A stretch of 52,723 nt of DNA from positions 1 through 52,723 of the forward strand of contig JAFRZL010000014.1 in assembly GCA_017442535.1 (NCBI GenBank), given 5' to 3'. The stretch's first letter is position 1, and the number at the start of each line of letters is the position of its first letter. This document shows, piece after piece, positions 24,420-32,502 of this stretch. The stretch comes from Bacillota bacterium. GTDB lineage: Bacteria; Bacillota; Clostridia; Lachnospirales; Bianqueaceae. The notes beneath the pieces are model-generated. The model was given only the letters and a program-made list of their open reading frames with translations. It had not been told where the DNA came from and made no database searches. The position numbers and the translations under genes are program-made.

Positions 24420-25394
24420 TCAGCCGTTGGTCCCGATGACCTTGGCGGCGATCTCCGGCGTCGCGAAATCAAAGAGCATCACGCCGTATATCTGCCCTTT
24501 CTGCAGGGGCATCTGCAGGAAGCGTTCGTTCAGATCCTTGGCATCTTTGGCCGGATGCGGGATCGTCCCGTAGGAAATGCTCAGGAAATTCAGCATAAAC
24601 GCATTGCGCCCCGCCTTGCTGTCCTTGAGCGTCCCGGTAAAGGCATTCCACTTGTCGTCAGGGCTGTAATGGTACCGGTCCTGCACATATACCTTCTCGG
24701 TATAACTCATATCCATCGGAGCTGTAGGATCGCGCAGCACGGCGGCATCCCCCTGGTCCTCCCAGTTGAAATTCAGCCCCTTTCCGTCCTCATAGCGCCG
24801 GCAGAGCACGATTTTGCCGCGCACTTCCCTGAGCAGCGGGATCGTATTACGGGTAAACCAGAGCTTTGAATCCTCTTCGATCTCCGCCTCGATCAGTTCG
24901 CGGACACGTTCGGGATTATCATCGGAATTCTCGGGTTTCACGACAAAGATCACCGTCTCGCCGGGATGTGCCTTGAGGAAATCCAGCGTCTCCCGCACCA
25001 CCTGATGGTATGTAAGGGTCTCGTCCCAGATGGCGGTACCCCTGCGGCACTGCCCGAAACTATGCTTCATGACAAGCTCTTCCTCGCCCAGAGGGCCGGC
25101 CAGCGCCACACGGATGTCCAGGTAGCGGTAGCCATTCATCAGCTGTTCGGTGATCGACGTATTCTGATCCTGCAGAAAATACGTCGGAAAGATATATTGC
25201 GTCGCGCTGTCATGCGTTCCGGGGATATTGATCTCACTAAGCTTGCGGGTATCCGGCAGAGCGGCCATCCAATCCGTGTTGGGATAGCTTTCGGCCTTCT
25301 CGCCGTCCGGATACAAAATACCGGTCAGATAGAGCACTCCCAGAACGGCGGCAATCGCCAGAATACTCCAGAAAATAGCCTTGATGACTTTCAT
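24420..25394 (-). CDS. Phosphatidylinositol-specific phospholipase C, X-domain protein
   Basis: A 324-residue protein with an N-terminal membrane anchor or signal (~5-28), so it acts outside the cytoplasm. The bacterial PI-PLC barrel pattern is present: INIPGTHDSAT with H61 and D62, YLDIRV with R95, and VMKHSFGQ with H111. The 50-residue distance between the two histidines equals that in the Bacillus cereus enzyme. The family cleaves PI or GPI-type phosphodiesters by acid-base catalysis without calcium. The ATG at 25394 has AAGGAGGG 7 nt upstream; a longer frame to 25526 lacks support. It is divergent from the PL26 gene. Confidence 0.85.
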   Translation of the reverse strand: MKVIKAIFWSILAIAAVLGVLYLTGILYPDGEKAESYPNTDWMAALPDTRKLSEINIPGTHDSATQYIFPTYFLQDQNTSITEQLMNGYRYLDIRVALAGPLGEEELVMKHSFGQCRRGTAIWDETLTYHQVVRETLDFLKAHPGETVIFVVKPENSDDNPERVRELIEAEIEEDSKLWFTRNTIPLLREVRGKIVLCRRYEDGKGLNFNWEDQGDAAVLRDPTAPMDMSYTEKVYVQDRYHYSPDDKWNAFTGTLKDSKAGRNAFMLNFLSISYGTIPHPAKDAKDLNERFLQMPLQKGQIYGVMLFDFATPEIAAKVIGTNG

Positions 25395-25453
25395 ACGAGC
25401 CCTCCTTGAATCGATCGGATCCTGAATAGAGCAGGACATAGTAGAACATATTA

Positions 25454-25482
25454 ATTTTAACACATTTTTGTTGTAATAGCAA
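25454..25482 (-). promoter_or_regulatory. Promoter of the PI-PLC-like gene
   Basis: Minus strand TTGCTA (25477-25482) and TAAAAT (25454-25459), 17-bp spacer, 60 bp before the start codon. Confidence 0.65.
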
Positions 25483-25586
25483 GAGAATAATACCCGAAAG
25501 AAAAGGATTCGAAAAAAACTGCACATCCATCCCGCGCTTTCCCGCCGGCATGTCAGGTAAAGCCGCGGTGAGAGGAATATCTGTCA

Positions 25587-25615
25587 TTGACTTGCCGCCC
25601 GTGTAATGATATACT
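25587..25615 (+). promoter_or_regulatory. Promoter of the PL26 gene
   Basis: TTGACT (25587-25592) and TATACT (25610-25615) with a 17-bp spacer and TGA before the -10 (extended -10). The leader is about 55 nt. The interval 25395-25677 holds this and the divergent PI-PLC promoter, and no gene. Confidence 0.8.
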
Positions 25616-25677
25616 TGAAACAGACCGTTCACGTTTTAAGGCCTTTCCAAAACCGAACACAGAAAGGATGCGTTACA

Positions 25678-28272
25678 ATGGGTCACTCTGTCAAGCTCAA
25701 CTGGATCAACAACCATCATCCTGCAAATGGAATAACCACCTCGTGGGGCGTCTCATGGCCCCGCGGCACTATGAAAACGGCGGATCATCTGCGCCTCTCG
25801 GACGGCACGGACGAAGTCGGGATGAGCAGCCGCGTCATCGCCCGCTGGCCGGACGGCAGTATCAAATGGACCGGTCACAGCGCAGTCGTTGACGGCCGCA
25901 AAAACTACCTGATCGAGGACGCCGGTGGTCCGGCACAGTCTCAGACACAAAACATCAAGGTGAGCGAAACCCCCGACGGCTTTGTTATCTTCAACGGTGC
26001 CATCGAGGTAAGCATTCGCAAATCCGGTTCCCGCATAATCGACCGTGTTACCGGAAACGGCCGGCTTGTCAGTACGGGCGCTGCGCTGGAATTGATCACA
26101 GAGGATCATTCCGGTCCGTCCGTGACACAGATTGCCTCGGACGGAGTCATCGAATCCGCCGTTATCGAGCAATGCGATCATGTCCGCTGTGTTGTTAAAA
26201 TTGAAGGCCGACATCCTCGCACAGGCAAGGATTCCGTTTCCGATTTTATCATCCGGCTCTACATTTATAAAGGCATTCCCGCCATTGAAATCAGTTATAC
26301 CATGATTTACACCGGGGACCCGCAGACGGATTTCATCAAAGGCCTCGGCCTCAGGACCGATATCCCGATGGAGGGAGAACTGTATAACCGTCATATCCGT
26401 CTGGGCGGTGACACAGGCTTCTATGTGGACGGTCCGGTCAATCTCGCTTCCAGGCGCAATCCCCCCGCCTACGCAAAGCTTCAGAACGATTTTATAGCCG
26501 GAAAGTATGTGCATCTCGACCGTGAAGCCGACCGGCAGTTCTTTGAGTCGATCGTGGACGACCTCGCGGTTTGGGGCAATTTTAAGCTTGTTCAGGTCGC
26601 TTCCGACAGCTACACCGTCTATAAGAGAACTAAAAACGAAAGATGCAGCTGGCTTAAAGCAGTCCACGGGAAGCATTCCTCCGGCACGGCTTACGCAGGC
26701 GGTACAAACGGAGGCGTGGGGCTGTCCATCCGGGATTTCTGGCAGAAATATCCTTCCGGCATCGAGCTGCTGAATGTGGATAAGGATACGGCTTCGCTAT
26801 ACGCATGGTTCTACTCCTCCGATTCTCCCGCGATGGATCTGCGGCACTACGATACGGAAACCCACATGAATTCTTCCTATGAAGGATTCGATGAATTCCG
26901 CGCGACCCCCTACGGCATCGCGAACACGCAGAAGCTGGAGCTCCGTTTCTATGACCGGACGCCCGAATTCGAAACCCTGCTGATCCAGGCTTCCGAAGCC
27001 AAGGCAAAGCCCCGGCTCGTCTGCCCTCCCGAGCAGATGTATGCCTCCAAAGTTTTCGGAATCTGGAGTCTGGAAGACCGCTCCACCCCTGCAAAGCGCA
27101 AGCTGGAAGAGTACAACGACCAATGCCTGGAATTGTTCGTGACACAGCGGGATGAGCGCGACTGGTACGGCTTCTGGGACTATGGTGATATCATGAGAAT
27201 GTATGATATCAACCGGCATGAGTGGCGCTTCGACATCGGGGGCTGGGCCTGGAATAATTCCGAGATCACGCCGAACCTGTGGATGTGGTATGCCTTTATC
27301 CGCAGCGGCCGCGAAGAATTCTTCAATCTGGCAGAGGCCTATACACGCCATTCCAGTGAAGTCGATATCTACCACAAAGGCGAATACGCCCCGCTCGGCT
27401 CGCGCCACAATGTCTCCCATTGGGGCTGCGGCTGTAAGGAAGCGCGTATCAGCATGGCCTTCTATAACAAGTTTTATTACTACCTGACGACGGACGAACG
27501 TACCGGAGACATCATGGATGAGGTGAAGGATGTTGATTATGCCGCGCTGAAGCTTCCTCCGCTCCGCGCACGCGACTATGTCTCAGACCAGCCCATTTTT
27601 GTCCGCTCCGGTCCTGACTGGGCGGCCTTCATGTCGAACTGGTATGTCCGGTGGGAGCGTTACGGCGATGAATTCTACCGTGATAAACTGCTCACCGGTA
27701 TTAAGGATATCAGTGAGATGCCCTACCGCCTCAATTCGGGTCCCACCATGGGTTATGATCCTGCGACCGGCCATCTGAAATACATGGGAGTCGGCGTCGA
27801 TTCTTACCACATGATCAATTTCTTCGGTGCCCTTGAAGCCTGGCTTGAGATCGCCGAGGATACCGGTCTGGACATCTGGAAGGAGATGTACGGCGAATTC
27901 GGCAGATACGCAGTCGCGGATGCCGATGAAAAGAAAAAGATCTATCCCGGCGAAGATCCGTCAAACCGCGGCTTCTACTATCCGGCCTCCGCAGCCACAG
28001 GCGTCGCGGCCCTGTATTATGCCCGCCGTCATAACGATACCGCCCTCATGAAAAAGGTCTGGGAAACGATCATCCGCCGCGATATGTCGGGCGGCATCCG
28101 TTCCCTCGACTGCGATCCGGTCATCTACAGCGGCCCGGATGTGGCGCATCCCTTCCGCGACCCCACCTACGAGAGCGGCGACTCCGGATACCCGAGGTTC
28201 ATCATGAACACCTTCTTTGCCCTGGAACTCGGCCGGGACTGCATCCCCGAAAGCGACATCCTTGCAGAATAA
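25678..28272 (+). CDS. PL26 exo-rhamnogalacturonan lyase family protein
   Basis: An 864-residue protein with the N-terminal pattern of PL26 enzymes: TSWGVSWPRGT (21-31) and RWPDGSIKWTGH (56-67). PL26 enzymes release unsaturated galacturonosyl-rhamnose disaccharides from rhamnogalacturonan-I ends by beta-elimination. The middle and C-terminal regions fit the family's beta-domain plus alpha/alpha barrel layout (helical repeats from ~500 to the end). No signal peptide, so it is predicted cytoplasmic. The ATG at 25678 has GAAAGGA 9 nt before it; the open frame extends to 25606 but that part overlaps the promoter. It is a single-gene transcript ending at the 28288-28324 terminator. Confidence 0.85.
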   Translation: MGHSVKLNWINNHHPANGITTSWGVSWPRGTMKTADHLRLSDGTDEVGMSSRVIARWPDGSIKWTGHSAVVDGRKNYLIEDAGGPAQSQTQNIKVSETPDGFVIFNGAIEVSIRKSGSRIIDRVTGNGRLVSTGAALELITEDHSGPSVTQIASDGVIESAVIEQCDHVRCVVKIEGRHPRTGKDSVSDFIIRLYIYKGIPAIEISYTMIYTGDPQTDFIKGLGLRTDIPMEGELYNRHIRLGGDTGFYVDGPVNLASRRNPPAYAKLQNDFIAGKYVHLDREADRQFFESIVDDLAVWGNFKLVQVASDSYTVYKRTKNERCSWLKAVHGKHSSGTAYAGGTNGGVGLSIRDFWQKYPSGIELLNVDKDTASLYAWFYSSDSPAMDLRHYDTETHMNSSYEGFDEFRATPYGIANTQKLELRFYDRTPEFETLLIQASEAKAKPRLVCPPEQMYASKVFGIWSLEDRSTPAKRKLEEYNDQCLELFVTQRDERDWYGFWDYGDIMRMYDINRHEWRFDIGGWAWNNSEITPNLWMWYAFIRSGREEFFNLAEAYTRHSSEVDIYHKGEYAPLGSRHNVSHWGCGCKEARISMAFYNKFYYYLTTDERTGDIMDEVKDVDYAALKLPPLRARDYVSDQPIFVRSGPDWAAFMSNWYVRWERYGDEFYRDKLLTGIKDISEMPYRLNSGPTMGYDPATGHLKYMGVGVDSYHMINFFGALEAWLEIAEDTGLDIWKEMYGEFGRYAVADADEKKKIYPGEDPSNRGFYYPASAATGVAALYYARRHNDTALMKKVWETIIRRDMSGGIRSLDCDPVIYSGPDVAHPFRDPTYESGDSGYPRFIMNTFFALELGRDCIPESDILAE

Positions 28273-28287
28273 ACCCTTTCAGACACC

Positions 28288-28324
28288 AAAACGCCGTCCG
28301 GAAATCCTTTCCGGGCGGCGTTTT
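28288..28324. terminator. Bidirectional intrinsic terminator
   Basis: A 17-bp stem with one G-T pair (28288-28304 with 28308-28324), a 3-nt loop and A/T runs on both sides. It separates the convergent PL26 (+) and acyltransferase-like (-) genes. Confidence 0.92.
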
Positions 28325-28352
28325 AATCATGTCTGCTTCCCTCTCGGCCTGT

Positions 28353-29207
28353 TCAGCTCTTTGCGGCGGCCAGGGCCTCTTCCTCGGCAATCGAGGTCTC
28401 CATCTTGCGGGGATCCGCAAGCAGCTCTTTGATATAGGCGAATACCTGTGCGAAATAATGTCCCGAACAGATGCGCTCATCCATGACCAGACCGAGCGGA
28501 ATGCACCGCTCCGCCGTCATGCTTCCGTCCCTCGCGATATGGGTCACGTCACGCATATTTCCCATAGCGATCGCAATACTGGTCGTCCCGAATTCATAGA
28601 CATGATGGTAGATATGATTGGTCCGGATACTGGCCAGATTCGTGATCAGAAAACTCGCATGGAACGGACTGGCATCGATCACGGCCTTGGGAAGCAGCCC
28701 GTGCCTGTCAGCCCAGCGGATAATATTACAGATGCCGCCCACGAGGAAATCGAATTTCATAATGGCCGCCATCAGGCTGTCCAGCGAATTGCTGCTGTTT
28801 TCCTCACGGGTGCCATTAATATAATCATCGGTCTTCTTCTGCACATCCATCAATGTGTCTGTATGCGGCTCGAAATAGATCTTGGACATCGTATCGTTAT
28901 CATGTCCCGGCCGAAGCACCACCATGGACGCACACACTTCATTCCGCTGATAAATCTTTTTATTGACAATAAAGCGGTTCAGCGCGGGGAATTTGTCGAT
29001 CGCCCGCAGATATGCACTCAGAATCAGCGCCAGATGGCTGATATGAACACCTTCTTTACGCTTCTCGTTCATATACTTGCGAAGCGGCTCAAGCGGAATA
29101 TCCACCGTGCACATATTCATCGAGTCCACACGCTTGGTCAGAATATGCGGGATCAGATAATACATGGGGGCTTCGCTGGTAACTCGGACGCCATCTTTTC
29201 TTTTCAT
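28353..29207 (-). CDS. E2/CAT-fold acyltransferase-like protein lacking the catalytic His
   Basis: A 284-residue protein with the fold of the catalytic domain of 2-oxoacid dehydrogenase E2 and chloramphenicol acetyltransferase (LNRFIVNKKIY at 76-86 and GLVMDERICSG at 239-249 are the family landmarks). The lipoyl and E1/E3-binding domains of a real E2 are absent. In the active-site signature DHRxxDG the sequence is DERICSG (243-249): His is Glu244 and Asp is Ser248, so ordinary acyl transfer is unlikely. AGGAGGG precedes the ATG. It lies 37 nt after an acyl carrier protein gene in a two-gene operon, suggesting it binds an acyl-ACP. Function unknown. Confidence 0.75.
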   Translation of the reverse strand: MKRKDGVRVTSEAPMYYLIPHILTKRVDSMNMCTVDIPLEPLRKYMNEKRKEGVHISHLALILSAYLRAIDKFPALNRFIVNKKIYQRNEVCASMVVLRPGHDNDTMSKIYFEPHTDTLMDVQKKTDDYINGTREENSSNSLDSLMAAIMKFDFLVGGICNIIRWADRHGLLPKAVIDASPFHASFLITNLASIRTNHIYHHVYEFGTTSIAIAMGNMRDVTHIARDGSMTAERCIPLGLVMDERICSGHYFAQVFAYIKELLADPRKMETSIAEEEALAAAKS

Positions 29208-29244
29208 AAAAATTCCCTCCTAAAAGAATCAGGCAGCAGCTCTT

Positions 29245-29469
29245 TTATTTGTTATTCTCAACGAGCCTGACCATATCTCCCACCGTCCGGACCTGAACCA
29301 GTTCTTCCTCGGAAATAGTTCTTCCGATCAGTTCTTCAACATTGGTAATCATTGTAATGATATCCAGACTGTCGCAGCTGAGATCCTTGACCAGATCGGT
29401 CTCCTCCGTAATCGTTTCCGGTTCCACCTCTAAAAATTCACAAATAATCTGACGAATTTCCTCAAACAT
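29245..29469 (-). CDS. Acyl carrier protein
   Basis: A 74-residue four-helix acyl carrier protein. The phosphopantetheine attachment serine is in LSCDSLDIIT (Ser at ~36). Start at 29469 with AAGGAGA 8 nt upstream. It is not next to fatty-acid synthesis genes; its only partner is the degenerate E2-like gene downstream, so it is probably a dedicated carrier, not the housekeeping ACP. Confidence 0.9.
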   Translation of the reverse strand: MFEEIRQIICEFLEVEPETITEETDLVKDLSCDSLDIITMITNVEELIGRTISEEELVQVRTVGDMVRLVENNK

Positions 29470-29566
29470 GATATGTTCTCCTTTACATAGTATCATCCCT
29501 GCCGGCAGCCATGAGCCGACAGCGCCTTCCCCGGCAAAAGTCATGCACAGCGCAGACTTTTCGTGT

Positions 29567-29572
29567 ATTATA
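29567..29572 (-). promoter_or_regulatory. Extended -10 promoter of the ACP operon
   Basis: Minus strand TGTGG followed by TATAAT (29567-29572), with a poor -35. About 95 bp before the ACP start. Confidence 0.55.
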
Positions 29573-29682
29573 CCACATATTCGACACAAATAAAAGAGGG
29601 GAAGCGCGATTGTTCTCGATCTTTATTCGCAAATTCCCCTTTCGGCAAGCAGGATCCTGACCACATGATTGTCCTGCTTCAG

Positions 29683-30348
29683 TCAGCAAGACTTTGGGAG
29701 GCAGAAATCCCGGATAAGCTCCGCGATCCTCGTCTGATGCACAATGTAGGAACCATGATTCTCCCCTTTCAGGATCCGGAGTTCCGCCCCCGGAACCGCA
29801 CCCGCGATCCTCTTGGTTTCCCGCTCCGCAATCAGGTCACGGCTCCCCGCGAGCACCAGCGTTTTCGCCCGGATCGATCGGAGCGATTCCTCCTCCATCT
29901 GCGGCTCCCTGAGCATCATTCTCACCTTAGTGTCATGTCTCAGCAGATATTCCAGCCACAGCCTGATTCTGCATCCGGTCTTCAGCCCCCGCGGGGTCAG
30001 ATTCGCTCCGCTCACAATCAGATCTGTAATCGCATCACACTGCCGCGCGGCCATCAGGCCCACTATACCCCCGTCGCTGAAACCATACAAAATCACATCC
30101 TGCAAGCCCAGTTTCGCGATAAAGGCAGTAATATCCTCCGCCATCTCGTCATAATGCAGTTCCGTCACCGGCTGACTCTGCCCATGCCCTCGTGAATCCA
30201 CCAGATAACAGGTAAAAGCATCTTTAAGCACTTCGGAGGCCTCACGGAAAATCGTATGATCCTCCCCGTTGCCATGTAGCATCACCAGCGGCCGCCCTTC
30301 TCCCACTTTTTCATAAAAAAGCTCAATTCCGTCAACCTGAATCGTCAT
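29683..30348 (-). CDS. Alpha/beta hydrolase
   Basis: A 221-residue single-domain hydrolase. The oxyanion region MLHGNGED (~23-30), nucleophile elbow GFSDGG (Ser at ~91) and catalytic His in ENHGSY near the C-terminus are clear. No signal peptide. The start overlaps the stop of the upstream esterase gene by ATGA. Substrate unknown. Confidence 0.88.
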   Translation of the reverse strand: MTIQVDGIELFYEKVGEGRPLVMLHGNGEDHTIFREASEVLKDAFTCYLVDSRGHGQSQPVTELHYDEMAEDITAFIAKLGLQDVILYGFSDGGIVGLMAARQCDAITDLIVSGANLTPRGLKTGCRIRLWLEYLLRHDTKVRMMLREPQMEEESLRSIRAKTLVLAGSRDLIAERETKRIAGAVPGAELRILKGENHGSYIVHQTRIAELIRDFCLPKSC

Positions 30349-31346
30349 ATGTTATTACCACCGTTCTTGAGATATGTCTTTAAGACATAATCAAAATACT
30401 TCTCAAAACGCCGGATCGCGGAGCGTCCCGGCTCCTCTCCGGGCCTCATCAAGTCAAACGCATGCCTGTCCGAATGATACACATCTACTTCCGCAGACAC
30501 CCCTGCTTCTTTCAGATGACGGACATAATCCAGCGTCTCCGTATAAAAGGGTTCTCCGTCCCCGACAAAAGTATAGCAGGGAGGTAATCCGCGATAATCC
30601 GTCTGCCATGCCGGGGACGCATACGGCGAAACCTCTTTCTTCGCGTCATGTCTCAGATATGTCCACCACCCCAGATGGTTCCTCCGCGTATTCCAGACTT
30701 TTCCATGATTATCTTTGGAAGACTCTGTATCGACATTGCTGAGCATCGGATATAACGGAAACTGAAAACGCACCGGCACCGTCCCCTTGTCACGCGCCAT
30801 CATACAGACGGCCACCGCAAGTCCCCCGCCCGCACTCTCGCCGCCTACCATGATTTTACGCGGATCAATTCCCCATTGCTCTGCGTGCTCATACATATAG
30901 ACGAGCGCCTCATAGCAATCCTCCACCGCAGCAGGATACGGCTTCTGCCAACTCAGCCTATACCCCGGCGACACCACCGTCACTCCATATTTCCCGACAA
31001 GTGCCGCCGCCCTTGAGAACAGCGCCATTTCCTTCATGCCAAGGAAATAGCCTCCGCCGTGGATCCACAACAGCCCCGGAGCGGGATCCGGATTCCGCTC
31101 CGTAATTGGGGCGGAAAGCCGCTCCGACGGCGTGTTCGGAACTGATTTCGGAGCGGCCTCCGGATTTCGCTCCATTATTGAGGCGAAAGGCCGCTCTGAC
31201 GGCAGATTCGCCGCAGATCTCGGAGCGCCGCCGGCTAAGTTTTTCGGAGCGTTTCCTGTGGCCCTGGGCTTGAGAATCAAGAGCGGAACACGTCCTGCCC
31301 GCGCTCTTTCTATATGCATGGTCCGAATCTGCTCCCACCTGTTCAT
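30345..31346 (-). CDS. HSL-type alpha/beta esterase with internal 24-residue tandem repeat
   Basis: A 333-residue esterase/lipase of the hormone-sensitive lipase type: HGGGY oxyanion motif (~95-99), nucleophile GESAGG and a C-terminal SDRHAF catalytic His. Between the first strand and HGGGY there is an extra ~60-residue insertion with two imperfect 24-residue copies (PSER...ERNPEAAP and PSER...ERNPDPAP), matching a 72-bp DNA duplication at 31087-31230. ATGA overlaps join it to the genes on both sides. Predicted cytoplasmic. Confidence 0.88.
   Translation of the reverse strand: MNRWEQIRTMHIERARAGRVPLLILKPRATGNAPKNLAGGAPRSAANLPSERPFASIMERNPEAAPKSVPNTPSERLSAPITERNPDPAPGLLWIHGGGYFLGMKEMALFSRAAALVGKYGVTVVSPGYRLSWQKPYPAAVEDCYEALVYMYEHAEQWGIDPRKIMVGGESAGGGLAVAVCMMARDKGTVPVRFQFPLYPMLSNVDTESSKDNHGKVWNTRRNHLGWWTYLRHDAKKEVSPYASPAWQTDYRGLPPCYTFVGDGEPFYTETLDYVRHLKEAGVSAEVDVYHSDRHAFDLMRPGEEPGRSAIRRFEKYFDYVLKTYLKNGGNNI
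31087..31230. repeat. 72-bp imperfect tandem duplication inside the esterase gene
   Basis: Copy A 31087-31158 and copy B 31159-31230 start with nearly the same bases (TCCGGATTCCGCTCC and TCCGGATTTCGCTCC) and keep the reading frame (24 codons). Weaker similarity continues to about 31250. Confidence 0.75.
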
Positions 31347-31687
31347 TGTACGCTGATATCCTCCAGATAACGTACCGGCTTACCGGTCGCCTGCGCATAC
31401 TCGATCTCGGAGCGGGTACTTGACCCGATATAGCCTCCCACATTGATGACAAAAATCTCATCGGCCATGTCGATCTTGCGCTTATGCATATCGTCGAGCA
31501 TCTCTTTTGTCCGGGTCAGCGTTCCCTCATCCATATTCTCCCAGACTTCATGATCTCCGGAATGTCCGAACAGTCCGACACTTATAACAATATTGCCCTC
31601 TAATGTAAGCCTTTTCTGGGCCTCCATAAAAGCATCCTTAAAACGTGTGCTTCCGCAAAGAGTTATGACTTTATAGTTCCCTTGCAT
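31343..31687 (-). CDS. Nucleoside 2-deoxyribosyltransferase-like protein
   Basis: About 114 residues with a Rossmann-like fold. VITLCGSTRFKD at the N-terminus and DEIFVINVGGYIGSSTRSEIEYA near the C-terminus match the nucleoside deoxyribosyltransferase/TIR-like group. Start at 31687 (AAAGGA 10 nt upstream) is preferred; ATG 31696 is too close to the ribosome site. It is the first gene of a three-gene operon joined by ATGA overlaps. The reaction is unproven; a nucleotide or NAD-related role is possible. Confidence 0.72.
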   Translation of the reverse strand: MQGNYKVITLCGSTRFKDAFMEAQKRLTLEGNIVISVGLFGHSGDHEVWENMDEGTLTRTKEMLDDMHKRKIDMADEIFVINVGGYIGSSTRSEIEYAQATGKPVRYLEDISVQ

Positions 31688-31724
31688 TCTGATCATTTCC
31701 TTTGTTATATTTGGACATAATAGT

Positions 31725-31762
31725 ACTATACTCTTTTCTTCTATCAAATGTCAAGACATTTG
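31725..31762 (-). promoter_or_regulatory. Promoter with overlapping 18-bp palindrome
   Basis: Minus strand TTGACA (31749-31754) and TATAGT (31725-31730), 18-bp spacer. The -35 lies inside the perfect inverted repeat CAAATGTC-AA-GACATTTG (31745-31762), a likely repressor operator for the three-gene hydrolase operon. Confidence 0.7.
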
Positions 31763-31805
31763 GAGTGAGAGTACGGCAAACGAACCGCAGAAAAGACACG
31801 GCACC

Positions 31806-31833
31806 AAAAAAGGCGCCGCGTAAAGGCGGCGTC
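31806..31833 (-). terminator. Intrinsic terminator after the DUF3795 gene
   Basis: Minus-strand GC-rich stem (GACGCCGC/GCGGCGCC, one mismatch) with a 6-nt loop, then six U. It lies ~120 bp after the DUF3795 stop. The rest of 31763-31953 shows no gene. Confidence 0.75.
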
Positions 31834-31953
31834 GTAAGGAGAAAATATATCAGCTCTGCCTGCCGGATAACTTCTTTGAGGTGTTATGAGCCCGTTTGTT
31901 CCGGAACGACCATCCAGATATAGTTCTGCTTTAGCTTTTTACCAGGTCAAGTC

Positions 31954-32502
31954 TTACCATGGACGGAGTTCAAGAGGGATATGTCTAAAAGCAGCACAAT
32001 CCCGGAGCTGACTTTCAAGATGCTCCGCCTTGTCTTGAAGGGATAGCGTTTTACATTGTGAATCCATACGGACCAGGATGTCCTGAAGATCCTCTGTCTC
32101 CAGCATATTGACTGCAAGGCAGAAAAACACTTCCTTTGTCCCGTCGTCATAGTCTTCCAGAAATCGGGTCAGGATTTCCTTCTTTGTCCGCTGTTCGGCA
32201 AGATAAGCCTCTATGCCGAGTTCTTTTGCTTTTGCTATATCCCGTTTCTGATTCCTGTGAGAGATCAGAGAATCGTGTCGATCAATGCCGTCATATCGCT
32301 TACAGGGATATTCGCTGCACTGAAAGCAATAATCCACGTTGCCGTGTCTGACGCTGCATGGTGCGATCGGACAGGTCTGATAGCAGGTACTTCCGTTGAA
32401 ACACCCGCTGCATTTTCCCCGGATCTGCATGGGACATAATCCGCAGTTGAGACCACATAGAGAAAACAAGCCATCTGTTCTATTGAATTCATTCTTCATC
32501 AC
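31954..32502 (-). CDS. DUF3795-type cysteine-rich protein
   Basis: A 182-residue protein whose N-terminal half has a dense cysteine pattern, SLCGLNCGLCPMQIRGKCSGC plus further CxxC-like pairs to residue ~67, typical of DUF3795 proteins that probably bind zinc or an iron-sulfur cluster. The C-terminal half is helical. It overlaps the upstream radical SAM gene by ATGA, so the two are translated together. Confidence 0.82.
   Translation of the reverse strand: MMKNEFNRTDGLFSLCGLNCGLCPMQIRGKCSGCFNGSTCYQTCPIAPCSVRHGNVDYCFQCSEYPCKRYDGIDRHDSLISHRNQKRDIAKAKELGIEAYLAEQRTKKEILTRFLEDYDDGTKEVFFCLAVNMLETEDLQDILVRMDSQCKTLSLQDKAEHLESQLRDCAAFRHIPLELRPW

Noticed and set aside
28353..29207. True dihydrolipoyl acyltransferase (E2) of a dehydrogenase complex
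   Set aside because: No lipoyl domain, no E1/E3 neighbours, and the catalytic His and Asp are replaced.
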